Shown here: positions 33,949-43,154 of the stretch, piece after piece | How the letters are laid out: each line of letters begins with the position of its first letter | How positions within the stretch are numbered: the first letter of the stretch is position 1 | Source: JAHJQZ01 sp963676075 | GTDB lineage: Bacteria; Pseudomonadota; Alphaproteobacteria; Rhizobiales; Devosiaceae | Assembly (NCBI GenBank): GCA_963676075.2 | Contig: CAXXNZ010000003.1 | Span: 62,001 to 126,000, forward strand | DNA: 64,000 nt | Direction of reading: 5' to 3' | Notes under the pieces: model-generated | The model's input: the letters and a program-made list of their open reading frames with translations, nothing else | What the model was told of the DNA's origin: nothing | Databases searched by the model: none | Translations under genes and position numbers: made by a program

Positions 33949-35946
33949 ATGGAGGCCAGTATCGAACATATTCGCGCACTTGCCGAGGCGGCCGGCCTCT
34001 CACGGATCTGGTGGGATACCGAAGGACGTGAATACGTCGTCTCCGACGAGGCTCTGGCCACTGTCCTGACACGGCTCGGTCTTGACGCGGAGAGTGAACA
34101 GGGCGCCCGGATCTCACTCGAACGTCTCGCGGAGGAACGCCGCCAACCCCCGAGGCTCGTAATCGGCGAAGCCGGCCGTCCGACGCCGCTGCCGCAAGGC
34201 ATCCTCAAGGCGGAACTGATCGGAGAAGACGGCTCGGGGCGGGCCTTTGGCATCGAGAATGGCATGCTGCCGGCCATTGCCGAGCCTGGCTACTACACTC
34301 TCGCCATCGGATCGACCGAACTCAATCTCGCCATTACGCCGCGGCGCTGCTTCGGGCTCGATGATCTCGGCAAGCACAAGTTCTGGGGGCCGTCGATCCA
34401 GATATCGGCGCTCAGAGGCAAGAGGGCGGAACCGTTCGGTCACCTCGGACACCTGAACGACGCCGTCAAGCTGTTCGCGGCGCGTGGCGCAGATGCGGTG
34501 ATGATCAGTCCGATGCATGCACTGCTGCCCTTCACCGGGTTCGATTATTCGCCCTATTCGCCGTCGAGCAAGCTCTTCCTCAACGGCACGCTCGGCGATC
34601 CGTCCCTGATCGGCCTGCCGCAACTGCCCGAGCGCCAGGGCGGGGATATCGTCGACTGGATGACGGCGCTGCCGCAGCGTCTCACCGATCTGAGGGCGCT
34701 GTTCGACGCACTGACACCGGACCAACGCGCCGCCATCGAAAAGGAGACGGCGGCGGGGGGCGAACCCCTGAAACGGCAGGCGATTTTCGATGCGCTCGAT
34801 ATTCGTTTTCGCGCCAAGGGCGCACGCGGCTGGCAGGACTGGCCTGTCGAGTTCCAGGACCCGGAGAATCCGGCCGTCGCCCGCTTTGCCGCCGAAGAAG
34901 CCGAAACCGTCGGGTTTTTCATGTTCGTGCAATATCTGGCGCGCCAGGGTCTTGCCACGGTCAAGAAGACCGCCGAGCAGTCGGGCATGGCCATCGGCCT
35001 GCTCGCCGACCTGGCTGTCGGCGTCCGTCCGTCCGGGGCCGACAACTGGGCCGGCCGCAAGAACATGCTTCAAGGTCTGTCGATCGGCGCACCGCCCGAT
35101 CCGCTCGGCCCGCTCGGCCAAGACTGGACGCTTACCACCTATTCGCCACGCGCTCTGCGTGAAACCGGCTATGTGCCGTTCATCGACATGCTGCGTGCAA
35201 CGCTTGACTGGGCCGGTGGGTTGAGGATCGACCACGCCTTCGGCCTGTCGCGGCTCTGGGTGGTGCCCGAGGGCGGGGCGTCACGCGACGGTGCCTATCT
35301 TCGCTATCCGTTCGACGATCTGATGTCGCTGATTGCGCTCGAATCGCACCGGGCCAAGGCGCTGATCGTTGCCGAGGATCTCGGCACCAAGCCGCATGGT
35401 TTTTCCGATGCTATCGTCGACAAAAGCATGCTCGGCATGCGCGTCTTGTGGTTCGAACGCGCCATGGACAAGGGCTTCATCGGTCCGCAAGACTACGACG
35501 AGATGAGCGTGGCGATGACCGGTACGCATGATACGCCAACCGTTGCCGGTTGGTGGCAGGGTGCCGATCTCGATCTGGCCCGACAGTTCGGCCAGCTGCC
35601 CGATGGCACCAGTCGTGAGCAGGCTGAGGAGAAACGCGCCTGGGATCGCGGCCTTATGTGGGCGACGTTCGGTGGGACCGAACCGCGTCCGGCGCCCGAA
35701 GACCCCGGCCCGGTTGTCGAGGCGGCGCTTCGTCATGTCGGCAAGGCGAAGTCGCGTCTGACCATAGCGCCGCTCGAAGACCTGTTCGCCAGTCCCGATC
35801 AGTTCAACCTGCCTGGCATCGTCGGCCAGTACCCAAGCTGGCGGCTTCGGCTCAACGCCCCGCTTGCCGATCTGCTCGAACGTCCGGACAACGTTCGCCG
35901 ACTGAAGGTTCTGGTCGAGGCGCGCAAGCCGGATAGCGATCAGTGA
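33949..35946 (+). CDS. malQ: 4-alpha-glucanotransferase (amylomaltase, GH77)
   Basis: A 665-residue GH77 enzyme that transfers alpha-1,4-glucan segments between maltodextrins in the cytoplasm. Catalytic blocks are present in order: GLRIDHAFGLSRLW (nucleophile Asp), LIVAEDLGTKP (acid/base Glu) and MTGTHDTPTVAGWW (third Asp). The N-terminal 100 residues are a beta-rich domain seen in longer proteobacterial MalQ. The start at 33949 lies close to other weak in-frame alternatives. It stands alone: no glycogen genes are adjacent, though glycogen or maltodextrin turnover is its usual context. It converges on the ABC exporter with 33 bases between stops. Confidence 0.93.
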   Translation: MEASIEHIRALAEAAGLSRIWWDTEGREYVVSDEALATVLTRLGLDAESEQGARISLERLAEERRQPPRLVIGEAGRPTPLPQGILKAELIGEDGSGRAFGIENGMLPAIAEPGYYTLAIGSTELNLAITPRRCFGLDDLGKHKFWGPSIQISALRGKRAEPFGHLGHLNDAVKLFAARGADAVMISPMHALLPFTGFDYSPYSPSSKLFLNGTLGDPSLIGLPQLPERQGGDIVDWMTALPQRLTDLRALFDALTPDQRAAIEKETAAGGEPLKRQAIFDALDIRFRAKGARGWQDWPVEFQDPENPAVARFAAEEAETVGFFMFVQYLARQGLATVKKTAEQSGMAIGLLADLAVGVRPSGADNWAGRKNMLQGLSIGAPPDPLGPLGQDWTLTTYSPRALRETGYVPFIDMLRATLDWAGGLRIDHAFGLSRLWVVPEGGASRDGAYLRYPFDDLMSLIALESHRAKALIVAEDLGTKPHGFSDAIVDKSMLGMRVLWFERAMDKGFIGPQDYDEMSVAMTGTHDTPTVAGWWQGADLDLARQFGQLPDGTSREQAEEKRAWDRGLMWATFGGTEPRPAPEDPGPVVEAALRHVGKAKSRLTIAPLEDLFASPDQFNLPGIVGQYPSWRLRLNAPLADLLERPDNVRRLKVLVEARKPDSDQ

Positions 35947-35979
35947 CGATCTGAAGGCGAAATGCGAGGAGGACCGGCG

Positions 35980-37872
35980 TCAGGTGGCGTGGTTCTTCTC
36001 TTCCGCCGTCAGCGTGTCCGGCAGATCGTCGAAGCTGGCGTAATTGAGGCTGTAGAGTTTGGAATAAAGGCCCTTCTCGCGCATCAGTTCGTCGTGGCTG
36101 CCTTCCTCGATCTTCTGGCCCTGCTGCAAGACAACGATACGGTCGGCGTTGCGGATGGTCGCCAGGCGGTGGGCGATGACCAGGCCCGTACGGCCCTCAA
36201 GCAGGCGCTGCAGCGCCTTCTGGATCAGCATTTCGGAATAGCTGTCGATGCTGGCGGTGGCCTCGTCGAGAACCAGAATCTTGGCATCGACGACGAGCGC
36301 CCGCGCGAAGCTGATGAGCTGGCGCTGGCCAAGGCTGAGATTGCCGCCGCGCTCCTCAAGCACCGTGTCGTAGCCCTTGGGCAAGGCGGTGATGAAGTCA
36401 TGGGCGCCGACGGCCTTGGCCGCGTCGATGACCGCGTCATCACTTGCGTCCTTCATGGCGTAGCGGATGTTTTCCATCACCGTGCCGGTGAACAGGTACG
36501 GTTCCTGCAGCACCATAGCGATATGGTGTCCGAGGCTCTCCTGGGTCACTGAGCGCACATCCTTGCCACCGACCAGCACCGCCCCCTGCTGCACGTCGTA
36601 GAAACGGTGGATCAGCGACATGGCGCTCGACTTGCCCGAGCCTGTCGGGCCGACAAGCGCCACGGTTTCCCCGGACTTGACCTCGAAGTTCACCTGTTTG
36701 AGCACCGGGTTCTTGGGATTGTAGCCGAAGGTGACGTCGCGGAACTCGACCGAGCCGTCGTCGCCCGCTCCGAGCGGGGTGGCATCGTCGGCGTCCTTGA
36801 CCGAAACCTCGACGTCGAGAACCTCGGTCAGCCGGTGTCCGGAGGCCATGGCGCGCTGCATGACCGAATATTGCATGGTCAGCGAGCGAATCGGGTCGAA
36901 GAAGCGCTGGATGTAGAACAGGAATGCCACCATGACGCCGACTTCGATGGAACCGTTGACCACCATCAGGCCACCGACGACGACGACGACGGCCATGGAA
37001 ATGCCGGTCAGGCTGTCGACGATCGGGATCATGATCTGCGCCAGGCGCGAGGCCCTGAGCTGGGCCTGATAATTGTCGGCGACCAGTTTGCCGTAGAGCT
37101 CGTCATTGAGCCCGGCCCGATCCATGGCCTGCACGGCTCTGACGCCGTTGATCGCTTCGGCCAGGGCACCATTGGTCACCGAATTGGCCTGATGCGCCGC
37201 CATGAAGGCTTCGCGCGCAGGCTTCAGCCAGAACAGGCGGACGACGAACAGCACCGGCAGGGCGATGAGCACCATGGCGGCAAGTTGCCAGTCGAGCCAC
37301 AGCATGACCCCGACGATGCCGACCAGCAGCGCAATGTCACCGACAGACATGATCGAGGTTTCGAGGAATTCCTGCATGGAATTGACGTCGCCCTGCAGGC
37401 GCGACATCAGTCGTCCGACCTCGGTCTTGTCCATGAAGGACAGCGACACGCGCTGGAGATGGGCGAACATCTTGCGCCTGATGTCGAACAGGACGTTCTC
37501 GGCCATGTGACCGGTTACGACTTCCTGGACACGTGAGGCGATGTAGTTGACGGCAATGGCCAATGCAAACAGCGCCATGATGCCGAACAGGGCGCTTTTC
37601 GGTGCGCCCGGCGCCATGCCGTGGTCGATGGCGTAGCGGATGAGCAGCGGGATCACCAGTTGCGCGCCGGTGAAGCACAGCACGGCGATGACGGCGATGA
37701 CGACCTTTTGCCGGTAGGGCGTGACGAATTCCCAGATGCGGGAGACCACCTTGCCATCGAAGGCCCGGCCGAAGATTTCCTCCTCGATGCGGCTCGAGCC
37801 GACCACCGCCTTGAGGCGTGCCCGTCCATCGACATCCGGATCGTGGGGTTCGCCGGTGGAAGTATGGGTCAT
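35980..37872 (-). CDS. Heterodimeric ABC exporter subunit (consensus site half)
   Basis: A 630-residue type IV ABC half-transporter: a cytosolic N-terminal 45 residues, a six-helix membrane domain (about 50-340) and a nucleotide-binding domain (about 380-610). Walker A is GPTGSGKSSAM, the signature is the variant LSLGQRQLISFAR, and Walker B is ILVLDEATASID with the catalytic Glu. It pairs with the preceding gene (4-base ATGA overlap at 37869-37872). The arrangement and sequence type match MdlAB/YheIH-like multidrug or lipid exporters. The substrate is unknown. Confidence 0.9.
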   Translation of the reverse strand: MTHTSTGEPHDPDVDGRARLKAVVGSSRIEEEIFGRAFDGKVVSRIWEFVTPYRQKVVIAVIAVLCFTGAQLVIPLLIRYAIDHGMAPGAPKSALFGIMALFALAIAVNYIASRVQEVVTGHMAENVLFDIRRKMFAHLQRVSLSFMDKTEVGRLMSRLQGDVNSMQEFLETSIMSVGDIALLVGIVGVMLWLDWQLAAMVLIALPVLFVVRLFWLKPAREAFMAAHQANSVTNGALAEAINGVRAVQAMDRAGLNDELYGKLVADNYQAQLRASRLAQIMIPIVDSLTGISMAVVVVVGGLMVVNGSIEVGVMVAFLFYIQRFFDPIRSLTMQYSVMQRAMASGHRLTEVLDVEVSVKDADDATPLGAGDDGSVEFRDVTFGYNPKNPVLKQVNFEVKSGETVALVGPTGSGKSSAMSLIHRFYDVQQGAVLVGGKDVRSVTQESLGHHIAMVLQEPYLFTGTVMENIRYAMKDASDDAVIDAAKAVGAHDFITALPKGYDTVLEERGGNLSLGQRQLISFARALVVDAKILVLDEATASIDSYSEMLIQKALQRLLEGRTGLVIAHRLATIRNADRIVVLQQGQKIEEGSHDELMREKGLYSKLYSLNYASFDDLPDTLTAEEKNHAT

Positions 37873-39728
37873 CGATCGTCTCCCATTTCGTCAAGCATGT
37901 CGGCTTCTGGGCGCATCTGCAGATCGTGAAGTGCCTTGTAGCGGCCGCCGAGCGCGAGAAGTTCTTCGTGCGAACCCTGCTCGACAACAGAGCCGTTCTC
38001 GACGAACAGGATCCTGTCGGCGTGCATGAGACTGGCCAGGCGATGGGCGATGATCAGCGTCACTCTGCCCTTGGAATAGTCCTTCATGGCGGCGCGGATA
38101 CGGCTTTCCGTGCCGGCGTCGATGGCCGCTGTCGAATCGTCGAAGATCAGCACGGCCGGATCGGTCATCAGGGTGCGCGCGATGGTGAGGCGCTGGCGCT
38201 GTCCGCCCGAGAGCGAGACGCCGCGCTCGCCGACGACGGTGCCGTACTGGTTGGGCAGGCCGAGGACATAATCGTGCAGTTGCGCCGATTCGCTGACCCG
38301 GCGGATGCGGCGGTCCTCGGAATAGGGTGCGGCGTAGGCGATGTTGTTTTCGATCGTGGTGGTGAACAGGTAGCTGTCCTGCTGCACCACCGCCACGGCC
38401 CGCCGTACCGAAGCGAGGGTGACGTCGCGGATGTCCTGCCCGTCGATCGAGATCGAACCTTCCGCCACATCGTAAAACCGCGGGATGAGATGAACGAGCG
38501 TGGTTTTGCCCGAACCGGGGGGGCCGACGATGCCGATGGTCTCGCCGCGCTTTGCCTCGAAGCTGATGCCCGAAATGGCGCGCCGCCCGCCGGCGCCGTC
38601 ATAGGCGAACCCGACATTGTCGAGCTTGAGCGTGCCTTCGGTGATCTCGAGGTCCCTGGCGCCGGGCTTGTCGGCGATCTCGACCGGCATGTCGAGCAGC
38701 AGGAACAGCCGCGCGCCGCAGGTCGAGGCGCGGGCATAGGCATTGACCATCAGGCCGAGTTGGCGGACCGGCATCTGCAGAATGGTCATGAAGGTCAAAA
38801 AGGTCGCGAGCATGCCGACGCTCATCTCGCCGGCGGCGACGCGCCAGCCGCCGACCATCAGCACCAGGGCCATGGCGGCGAAGAAGGCGAGGTTCATCGC
38901 CGAAGTGGATTTCACCCGGACATCGATGCGCTCAAAGCTCATGTCGAGGGCAGCCTTCGACTTCTCGTCGAACTTGCCCATCTCGTGATCCCAGGCGGCG
39001 AAGGCGCGGACGACGCGAATGCCGGCAAGGTTTTCTTCCATCACCTGGCTCAACTCGCCGAGCTTTTCCTGAAGGATGAGCCAGGTCTTGCGCAAGGTCA
39101 GCTGCATGACCGAGGAGCGCCAGGCGGCGAAGGGCACGAAACTCAGGGCCAGAAGGCCGAGCACGAAATCGGTCGACAACAACAGGAAGGCGCCGAGCCC
39201 GATCAGCAGCGCCAGAAGGATGGTGCGCACCAGTGCCGTCGAGAAATACATGCGCACGCCTTCGAGATCGAGCATGCCAACCGTGATCAGGTCGCCCGAA
39301 TGGGTGCGGTCGTGGAAGGTGTAGGGCAGGCGCTGGATCTTGTCATAGACCGACTTGCGCAGATCCTGCGCCATCGCGTGCCCCACCGATTCCGCCGTGT
39401 AGTTCTGAACCAGCGTGAACAGACCGCGCAGGACGGAAGCGCCGAGCAACATCAGCGCCACGATCACCAGTGGGCCGGCATCGACCCCGGTCCCGCCCGC
39501 CTGCTGGGTCAGATCAACGGCGCGTCCGAGGATCATCGGGATCGACAATTGCATCGATACGGCGAGGATGGTTGCCAGGATCGACAGGCTGGCGCGCCAC
39601 CGATAGGTGAAGGCAAGCCGCGTCAGACGCGCCAGGGCGCTGAGGCCCTGTTGCTGGTTGATGGCGCTGGTGCGCCGGAAGGCGCGTTCTTGCGGCGTTT
39701 CGCCGGCAATGCTGGTCGTATTCGACAT
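37869..39728 (-). CDS. Heterodimeric ABC exporter subunit (degenerate site half)
   Basis: A 619-residue ABC half-exporter with six helices (about 35-330) and an ATPase domain (about 360-600). Walker A is GPPGSGKTTLVH and the signature is canonical LSGGQRQRLTIAR. In Walker B (VLIFDDSTAAID) the catalytic Glu is replaced by Asp, the hallmark of the non-hydrolysing site in heterodimeric exporters such as TM287/288 and BmrCD. The frame runs upstream to 39962 but residues before the ATG at 39728 are low-complexity Arg/Pro-rich, so I start at MSNTTSIAG. It is the first gene of the two-gene exporter operon, divergent from eutB. Confidence 0.88.
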   Translation of the reverse strand: MSNTTSIAGETPQERAFRRTSAINQQQGLSALARLTRLAFTYRWRASLSILATILAVSMQLSIPMILGRAVDLTQQAGGTGVDAGPLVIVALMLLGASVLRGLFTLVQNYTAESVGHAMAQDLRKSVYDKIQRLPYTFHDRTHSGDLITVGMLDLEGVRMYFSTALVRTILLALLIGLGAFLLLSTDFVLGLLALSFVPFAAWRSSVMQLTLRKTWLILQEKLGELSQVMEENLAGIRVVRAFAAWDHEMGKFDEKSKAALDMSFERIDVRVKSTSAMNLAFFAAMALVLMVGGWRVAAGEMSVGMLATFLTFMTILQMPVRQLGLMVNAYARASTCGARLFLLLDMPVEIADKPGARDLEITEGTLKLDNVGFAYDGAGGRRAISGISFEAKRGETIGIVGPPGSGKTTLVHLIPRFYDVAEGSISIDGQDIRDVTLASVRRAVAVVQQDSYLFTTTIENNIAYAAPYSEDRRIRRVSESAQLHDYVLGLPNQYGTVVGERGVSLSGGQRQRLTIARTLMTDPAVLIFDDSTAAIDAGTESRIRAAMKDYSKGRVTLIIAHRLASLMHADRILFVENGSVVEQGSHEELLALGGRYKALHDLQMRPEADMLDEMGDDR

Positions 39729-40091
39729 CAAATCGCTGCCGCAACGGACGGGTTGCGGTCTCCTCAAGCTGTTCTGCGCGGTGTGGGGCCCGCGCGGCCG
39801 GTCCGGAGGGCACAGGTAATCGATTCGACACCGATTTGCCCTGTGCTGGGCGTGCGCAACGTCGCGCGGCGGCGAACCGCCATCACGCAAATCTAGATTA
39901 ACGTTGAGGCAACGTCGATACCCTCGGAGGCAGGATTGCCTGCCGCGGGGCGAAAGATGCACGCAAATGGGTGTGAATAGGACAAGGTGACCTCAAAAGC
40001 GGCAATCTTGTTTTTTGCCTAAAAATGCGGAACCATAAGGCCGGAACTCAGCGCCCGTTTCTCCCGAGCGAGGTCTGTTCCTGACCCTGGT
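39729..40091. other. 363-base divergent spacer exporter / eutB
   Basis: No gene is evident. It holds a perfect 10-base palindrome AATCTAGATT (39890-39899) and a small hairpin GGCAGG-ATTG-CCTGCC (39929-39944). I looked for a cobalamin riboswitch, expected for a B12-dependent enzyme, and saw no B12-box (GCCACTG) or comparable structure. Confidence 0.4.
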
Positions 40092-41480
40092 ATGCTCATG
40101 ACAGTCTTTCGCGCCAGTCTCGGTGGCGAAACCTACACATTCGATAGTCTTGCCGCGCTCATGGCGGCGGCGACGCCGGCGCGCTCGGGCGATGTCCTGG
40201 CAGGCATCGGCGCGCGTTCGGATGTCGAGCGCGTTGCCGCACAAATGGCGCTCGCCGACCTGCCGCTCAGGTATTTCCTTGATGACGCACTGGTGCCCTA
40301 CGAAGACGACGATGTCACGCGCCTGATCATCGACACGCATGTTGCAAAGGCTTTCCAGCCGGTCGCCCATATGACGGTCGGTCAGTTCCGCGACTGGCTG
40401 CTGTCCGATGCTGCGACCGCCGGCGTTCTGGCCCGGCTGGCTCCCGGCCTGACCCCGGAAATGGTCGCGGCGGCAAGTAAGCTGATGCGCAACCGCGACC
40501 TGATTGCCGTGGCCCGCAAAATCGAAGTGACGACAGCCTTCCGCAGCACTCTGGGCCTGCTTGGTCGGCTGGGTTCCCGGCTGCAGCCAAATCATCCTGC
40601 CGACGATGTGCAAGGGATCGCGGCATCTATTCTCGACGGTCTGACCTATGGCGTCGGCGATGCGGTCATCGGCATCAATCCGGCAACCGACAACATCCCG
40701 ACTGCGCGCGCGCTGCTCGAGATGCTCGACGAGCTGCGTTGCCGCTATGAGATTCCGACGCAGTCATGCGTGCTCACCCATGTCACCAACACCATCGAAC
40801 TGATCGAACAGGGTGCGCCTGTCGATCTGGTGTTCCAGTCCGTCGCCGGCACCGAGGGTGCCAATGCCGGCTTCGGGGTGAGCCTGCCGATGCTCTTCGA
40901 GGCGCGGGAGGCGGCGCTATCGCTCAAGCGCGGCACGGTCGGCAGCAATGTCATGTATCTCGAAACAGGCCAGGGCTCGGCCCTTTCGGCTGGCGCTCAC
41001 CATGGTGTCGATCAGCAGACGCTCGAAGCGCGGTCCTATGCGGTCTGCCGCGCCGTCGATCCGCTTCTGGTCAACACCGTTGTCGGCTTCATCGGGCCGG
41101 AATATCTTTATGATGGCAAGCAGATCATCCGCGCCGGCCTTGAGGATCATTTCTGCGGCAAGCTTCTCGGCCTGCCGATGGGGGTGGATGTCTGCTACAC
41201 CAACCATGCCGAAGCCGACCAGAACGACATGGACGTCTTGATGACGCTTCTGGCCGATGCCCGCGCGCATTTCCTGATTGCGGTGCCGGGGGCCGACGAC
41301 ATCATGCTCAACTACCAGAGCCTGTCGTTCCACGACATCGCCTATCTGCGTAATTCCTTCGGTCTCAGCGCGGCGCCCGAGTTCGAGGACTGGCTCGAGA
41401 AAAACGGCGTGATTGCGGAGACGGGGACGCTCGCCGGCGACGGATCAGGCCTCGTCCAGCTGCTGGAGCCTGCCCAATGA
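40092..41480 (+). CDS. eutB: Ethanolamine ammonia-lyase large subunit
   Basis: A 462-residue TIM-barrel subunit of the adenosylcobalamin-dependent enzyme that converts ethanolamine to acetaldehyde and ammonia. The sequence is EutB from end to end: FQPVAHMTVGQFRDWLLS, the substrate-channel region DGLTYGVGDAVIGINPATDN, the GTEGANAGFGVSLPML segment, and MGVDVCYTNHAEADQNDMD near the C-terminus. The ATG is at 40092, with another two codons on. It overlaps eutC by ATGA at 41477. No microcompartment shell genes and no reactivase eutA are visible, so this is the minimal eutBC type that releases acetaldehyde directly into the cytoplasm. Confidence 0.96.
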   Translation: MLMTVFRASLGGETYTFDSLAALMAAATPARSGDVLAGIGARSDVERVAAQMALADLPLRYFLDDALVPYEDDDVTRLIIDTHVAKAFQPVAHMTVGQFRDWLLSDAATAGVLARLAPGLTPEMVAAASKLMRNRDLIAVARKIEVTTAFRSTLGLLGRLGSRLQPNHPADDVQGIAASILDGLTYGVGDAVIGINPATDNIPTARALLEMLDELRCRYEIPTQSCVLTHVTNTIELIEQGAPVDLVFQSVAGTEGANAGFGVSLPMLFEAREAALSLKRGTVGSNVMYLETGQGSALSAGAHHGVDQQTLEARSYAVCRAVDPLLVNTVVGFIGPEYLYDGKQIIRAGLEDHFCGKLLGLPMGVDVCYTNHAEADQNDMDVLMTLLADARAHFLIAVPGADDIMLNYQSLSFHDIAYLRNSFGLSAAPEFEDWLEKNGVIAETGTLAGDGSGLVQLLEPAQ

Positions 41481-42235
41481 GCGAATTGGCTAAGGACCCC
41501 TGGGCGAGATTGCGCGCGGCAACGCCCGCCCGGATCGGGCTCGGGCGCACGGGCGCAGCATTGCCGACGCCGGTCAATCTCGATTTCCAGTTCGCCCATG
41601 CTCGGGCCCGCGATGCCGTTCACCGTGCCGTCGACTGGGATCGGCTCACCGCAGACCTCGCGCCGCTGTCCAGTATACGCGTGCGCAGCGCGGCGCCGGA
41701 TCGCGCCACCTATCTGCGTCGCCCGGATCTGGGGCGGCGGCTGGACACGGGAGACTGGCCGGATCTCACGACACACGTGGCACCCGATGTGGTTCTGGTC
41801 GTGGCCGATGGTCTTTCCGCCGACGCCATCGCCGTCCAGGCAGCACCGGTGGTTCACGCTACCTGCACGGCGCTCAAGGGGTTGCGCATCGGGCCGATCG
41901 TCCTGGCCGAACAGGGGCGGGTGGCGATCGGCGACGAGATCGGTGAACGGATCGACGCGCGACTGGTTGTGCTGTTGGTGGGTGAGCGTCCGGGACTAAC
42001 CGTCGCCGACAGTCTTGGCGCCTATATCACCTACGGGCCGCGCGTCGGCCGCAAGGACAGCGAGCGCAATTGCATCTCGAACATTCACGCCAATGGCGGG
42101 CTGAACCATGACGCAGCGGCGGCCAAGATCGCCTGGCTGGTGCGGCAGGCCTTGCGGCTTGAACTGACTGGAACCGGGCTCAAGGAAAATGCCGGAACGC
42201 TTGCGGACCAGACCGGCAAAAGTCTGCCACCATGA
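41477..42235 (+). CDS. eutC: Ethanolamine ammonia-lyase small subunit
   Basis: A 252-residue small subunit that helps bind the cobalamin cofactor. Family landmarks are RIGLGRTGAALPTPVNLDFQ (residues about 16-36), FAHARARDAVH, LLVGERPGLTVADSLGAYITYGP (residues near 165-188) and the C-terminal ISNIHANGGLNHDAAAAKIAWL block. Translation is coupled to eutB by the ATGA overlap. It ends 73 bases before the LuxR-type regulator, in the same direction, so eutBC and the regulator could share a transcript. Confidence 0.95.
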   Translation: MSELAKDPWARLRAATPARIGLGRTGAALPTPVNLDFQFAHARARDAVHRAVDWDRLTADLAPLSSIRVRSAAPDRATYLRRPDLGRRLDTGDWPDLTTHVAPDVVLVVADGLSADAIAVQAAPVVHATCTALKGLRIGPIVLAEQGRVAIGDEIGERIDARLVVLLVGERPGLTVADSLGAYITYGPRVGRKDSERNCISNIHANGGLNHDAAAAKIAWLVRQALRLELTGTGLKENAGTLADQTGKSLPP

Positions 42236-42264
42236 CAAAACCGATCGCGCATTATGTCTGGAGT

Positions 42265-42291
42265 GCTGGCCGAATTGACATCATGGCCAGC
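42265..42291. promoter_or_regulatory. Inverted repeat upstream of luxR-type gene
   Basis: GCTGGCC (42265-42271) and GGCCAGC (42285-42291) form 7-base perfect arms separated by 13 bases, ending 17 bases before the ATG of the LuxR gene. It could be an operator dyad or a hairpin that limits ribosome access. Confidence 0.35.
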
Positions 42292-42308
42292 TGTGGGAAG
42301 CTCATCTC

Positions 42309-43067
42309 ATGACCTACAAGCATGCCGAAGTCCTGTCAGGATTGTATCGAGGTGTTTCGCTCGATGATGCGATGACCATCGCGCAATCGGTGCTCAGTCC
42401 GCTTGGCTTCGATATGTCGTGTTACGATTTCTCGCCGGTGCCGCTCACCCACGACGGGCAATTCATCCTGCCGACCGTCTACGACATGCGCAACACACCT
42501 TCGGACATGGTCGATCTGTGGTGTGACGGCCTATATTATCACCACGATCCGGTGATGGATGCGGCGCGCCAGACCACCCGTCCGTTCATCTGGAGCTATG
42601 ACGGCCAGCATTCCAGCGTCATGGAACAGGTGCTCGGCGACAGGCATCGTCCCGTCATCGACTATCTGTGCGACACGGGCCTCAGAAGCGGTATCACCGT
42701 TCCGATCCGGAATGCCGTTGGCGGTCTGGCCACCTTTACCGCCATCACCACCATGCGGCGCGATGACGAGGACCTCGAAGACGCGCTGATCGAGGTGGGG
42801 CATCTCGCCCACATCCTGCACGACGCTGTCGTGGACGGGTTTTCGGCGGATGCGTTCCAGACGCCGCATGTGCGTCTGTCGCCGCAGGAGCGCCGGTGTC
42901 TGCGCCTGTGCAGCCAAGGCCTGACCGCCAAGCAGATCGCTGACGAGATCGGTCGTTCGGTCGCCACGGTGACCTTTCATCTGACGACGGCGACCAGAAA
43001 GCTCGGCGCGCGCAACCGTTTCCAGGCGCTTGCTCTCGCGGCGCACTACCATCTGCTCAATTCATAG
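42309..43067 (+). CDS. LuxR-family solo regulator, OryR/PipR plant-responsive subfamily
   Basis: A 252-residue protein with an autoinducer-type binding domain (residues about 15-165) and a GerE helix-turn-helix (about 185-250: LSPQERRCLRLCSQGLTAKQIADEIGRS). Aligning to TraR gives a constant offset of ten. Asp80, Pro81 and Trp95 keep the conserved D70, P71 and W85, but W57 is Met67 and Y61 is Trp71. The Met/Trp pair is the hallmark of plant-responsive LuxR solos (OryR, XccR, PsoR, PipR, NesR). No luxI synthase is present in the window. The flanking genes, an S33 hydrolase and a peptide-type ABC importer, are exactly those next to XccR and PipR. It likely senses a plant-derived amide. Confidence 0.9.
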   Translation: MTYKHAEVLSGLYRGVSLDDAMTIAQSVLSPLGFDMSCYDFSPVPLTHDGQFILPTVYDMRNTPSDMVDLWCDGLYYHHDPVMDAARQTTRPFIWSYDGQHSSVMEQVLGDRHRPVIDYLCDTGLRSGITVPIRNAVGGLATFTAITTMRRDDEDLEDALIEVGHLAHILHDAVVDGFSADAFQTPHVRLSPQERRCLRLCSQGLTAKQIADEIGRSVATVTFHLTTATRKLGARNRFQALALAAHYHLLNS

Positions 43068-43089
43068 GCAGTTCGGCGTATTGATCAAA

Positions 43090-43109
43090 AACTATAAGAT
43101 TCGCTAGTT
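43090..43109. promoter_or_regulatory. Candidate lux-box
   Basis: A 20-base dyad with arms AACTA and TAGTT around TAAGATTCGC. It matches the classical 20-base lux-box pattern at 11 of 20 positions by hand comparison, including the central AGAT-like core. It lies 46 to 67 bases before the likely starts of the hydrolase gene and 23 bases after the luxR-type stop. Confidence 0.5.
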
Positions 43110-43154
43110 GTCCCTTCCATCAGACCGGCCTTAAATGCCTGCCCAGAAGAACGG

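Noticed and set aside
37818..39896. Long plus-strand frame opposite the ABC exporter
   Set aside because: Antisense shadow of two well-supported ABC genes; the translated sequence has no family features.
39729..40091. Cobalamin riboswitch before eutBC
   Set aside because: Expected for a B12-dependent enzyme, but no B12-box or matching stem arrangement could be seen.
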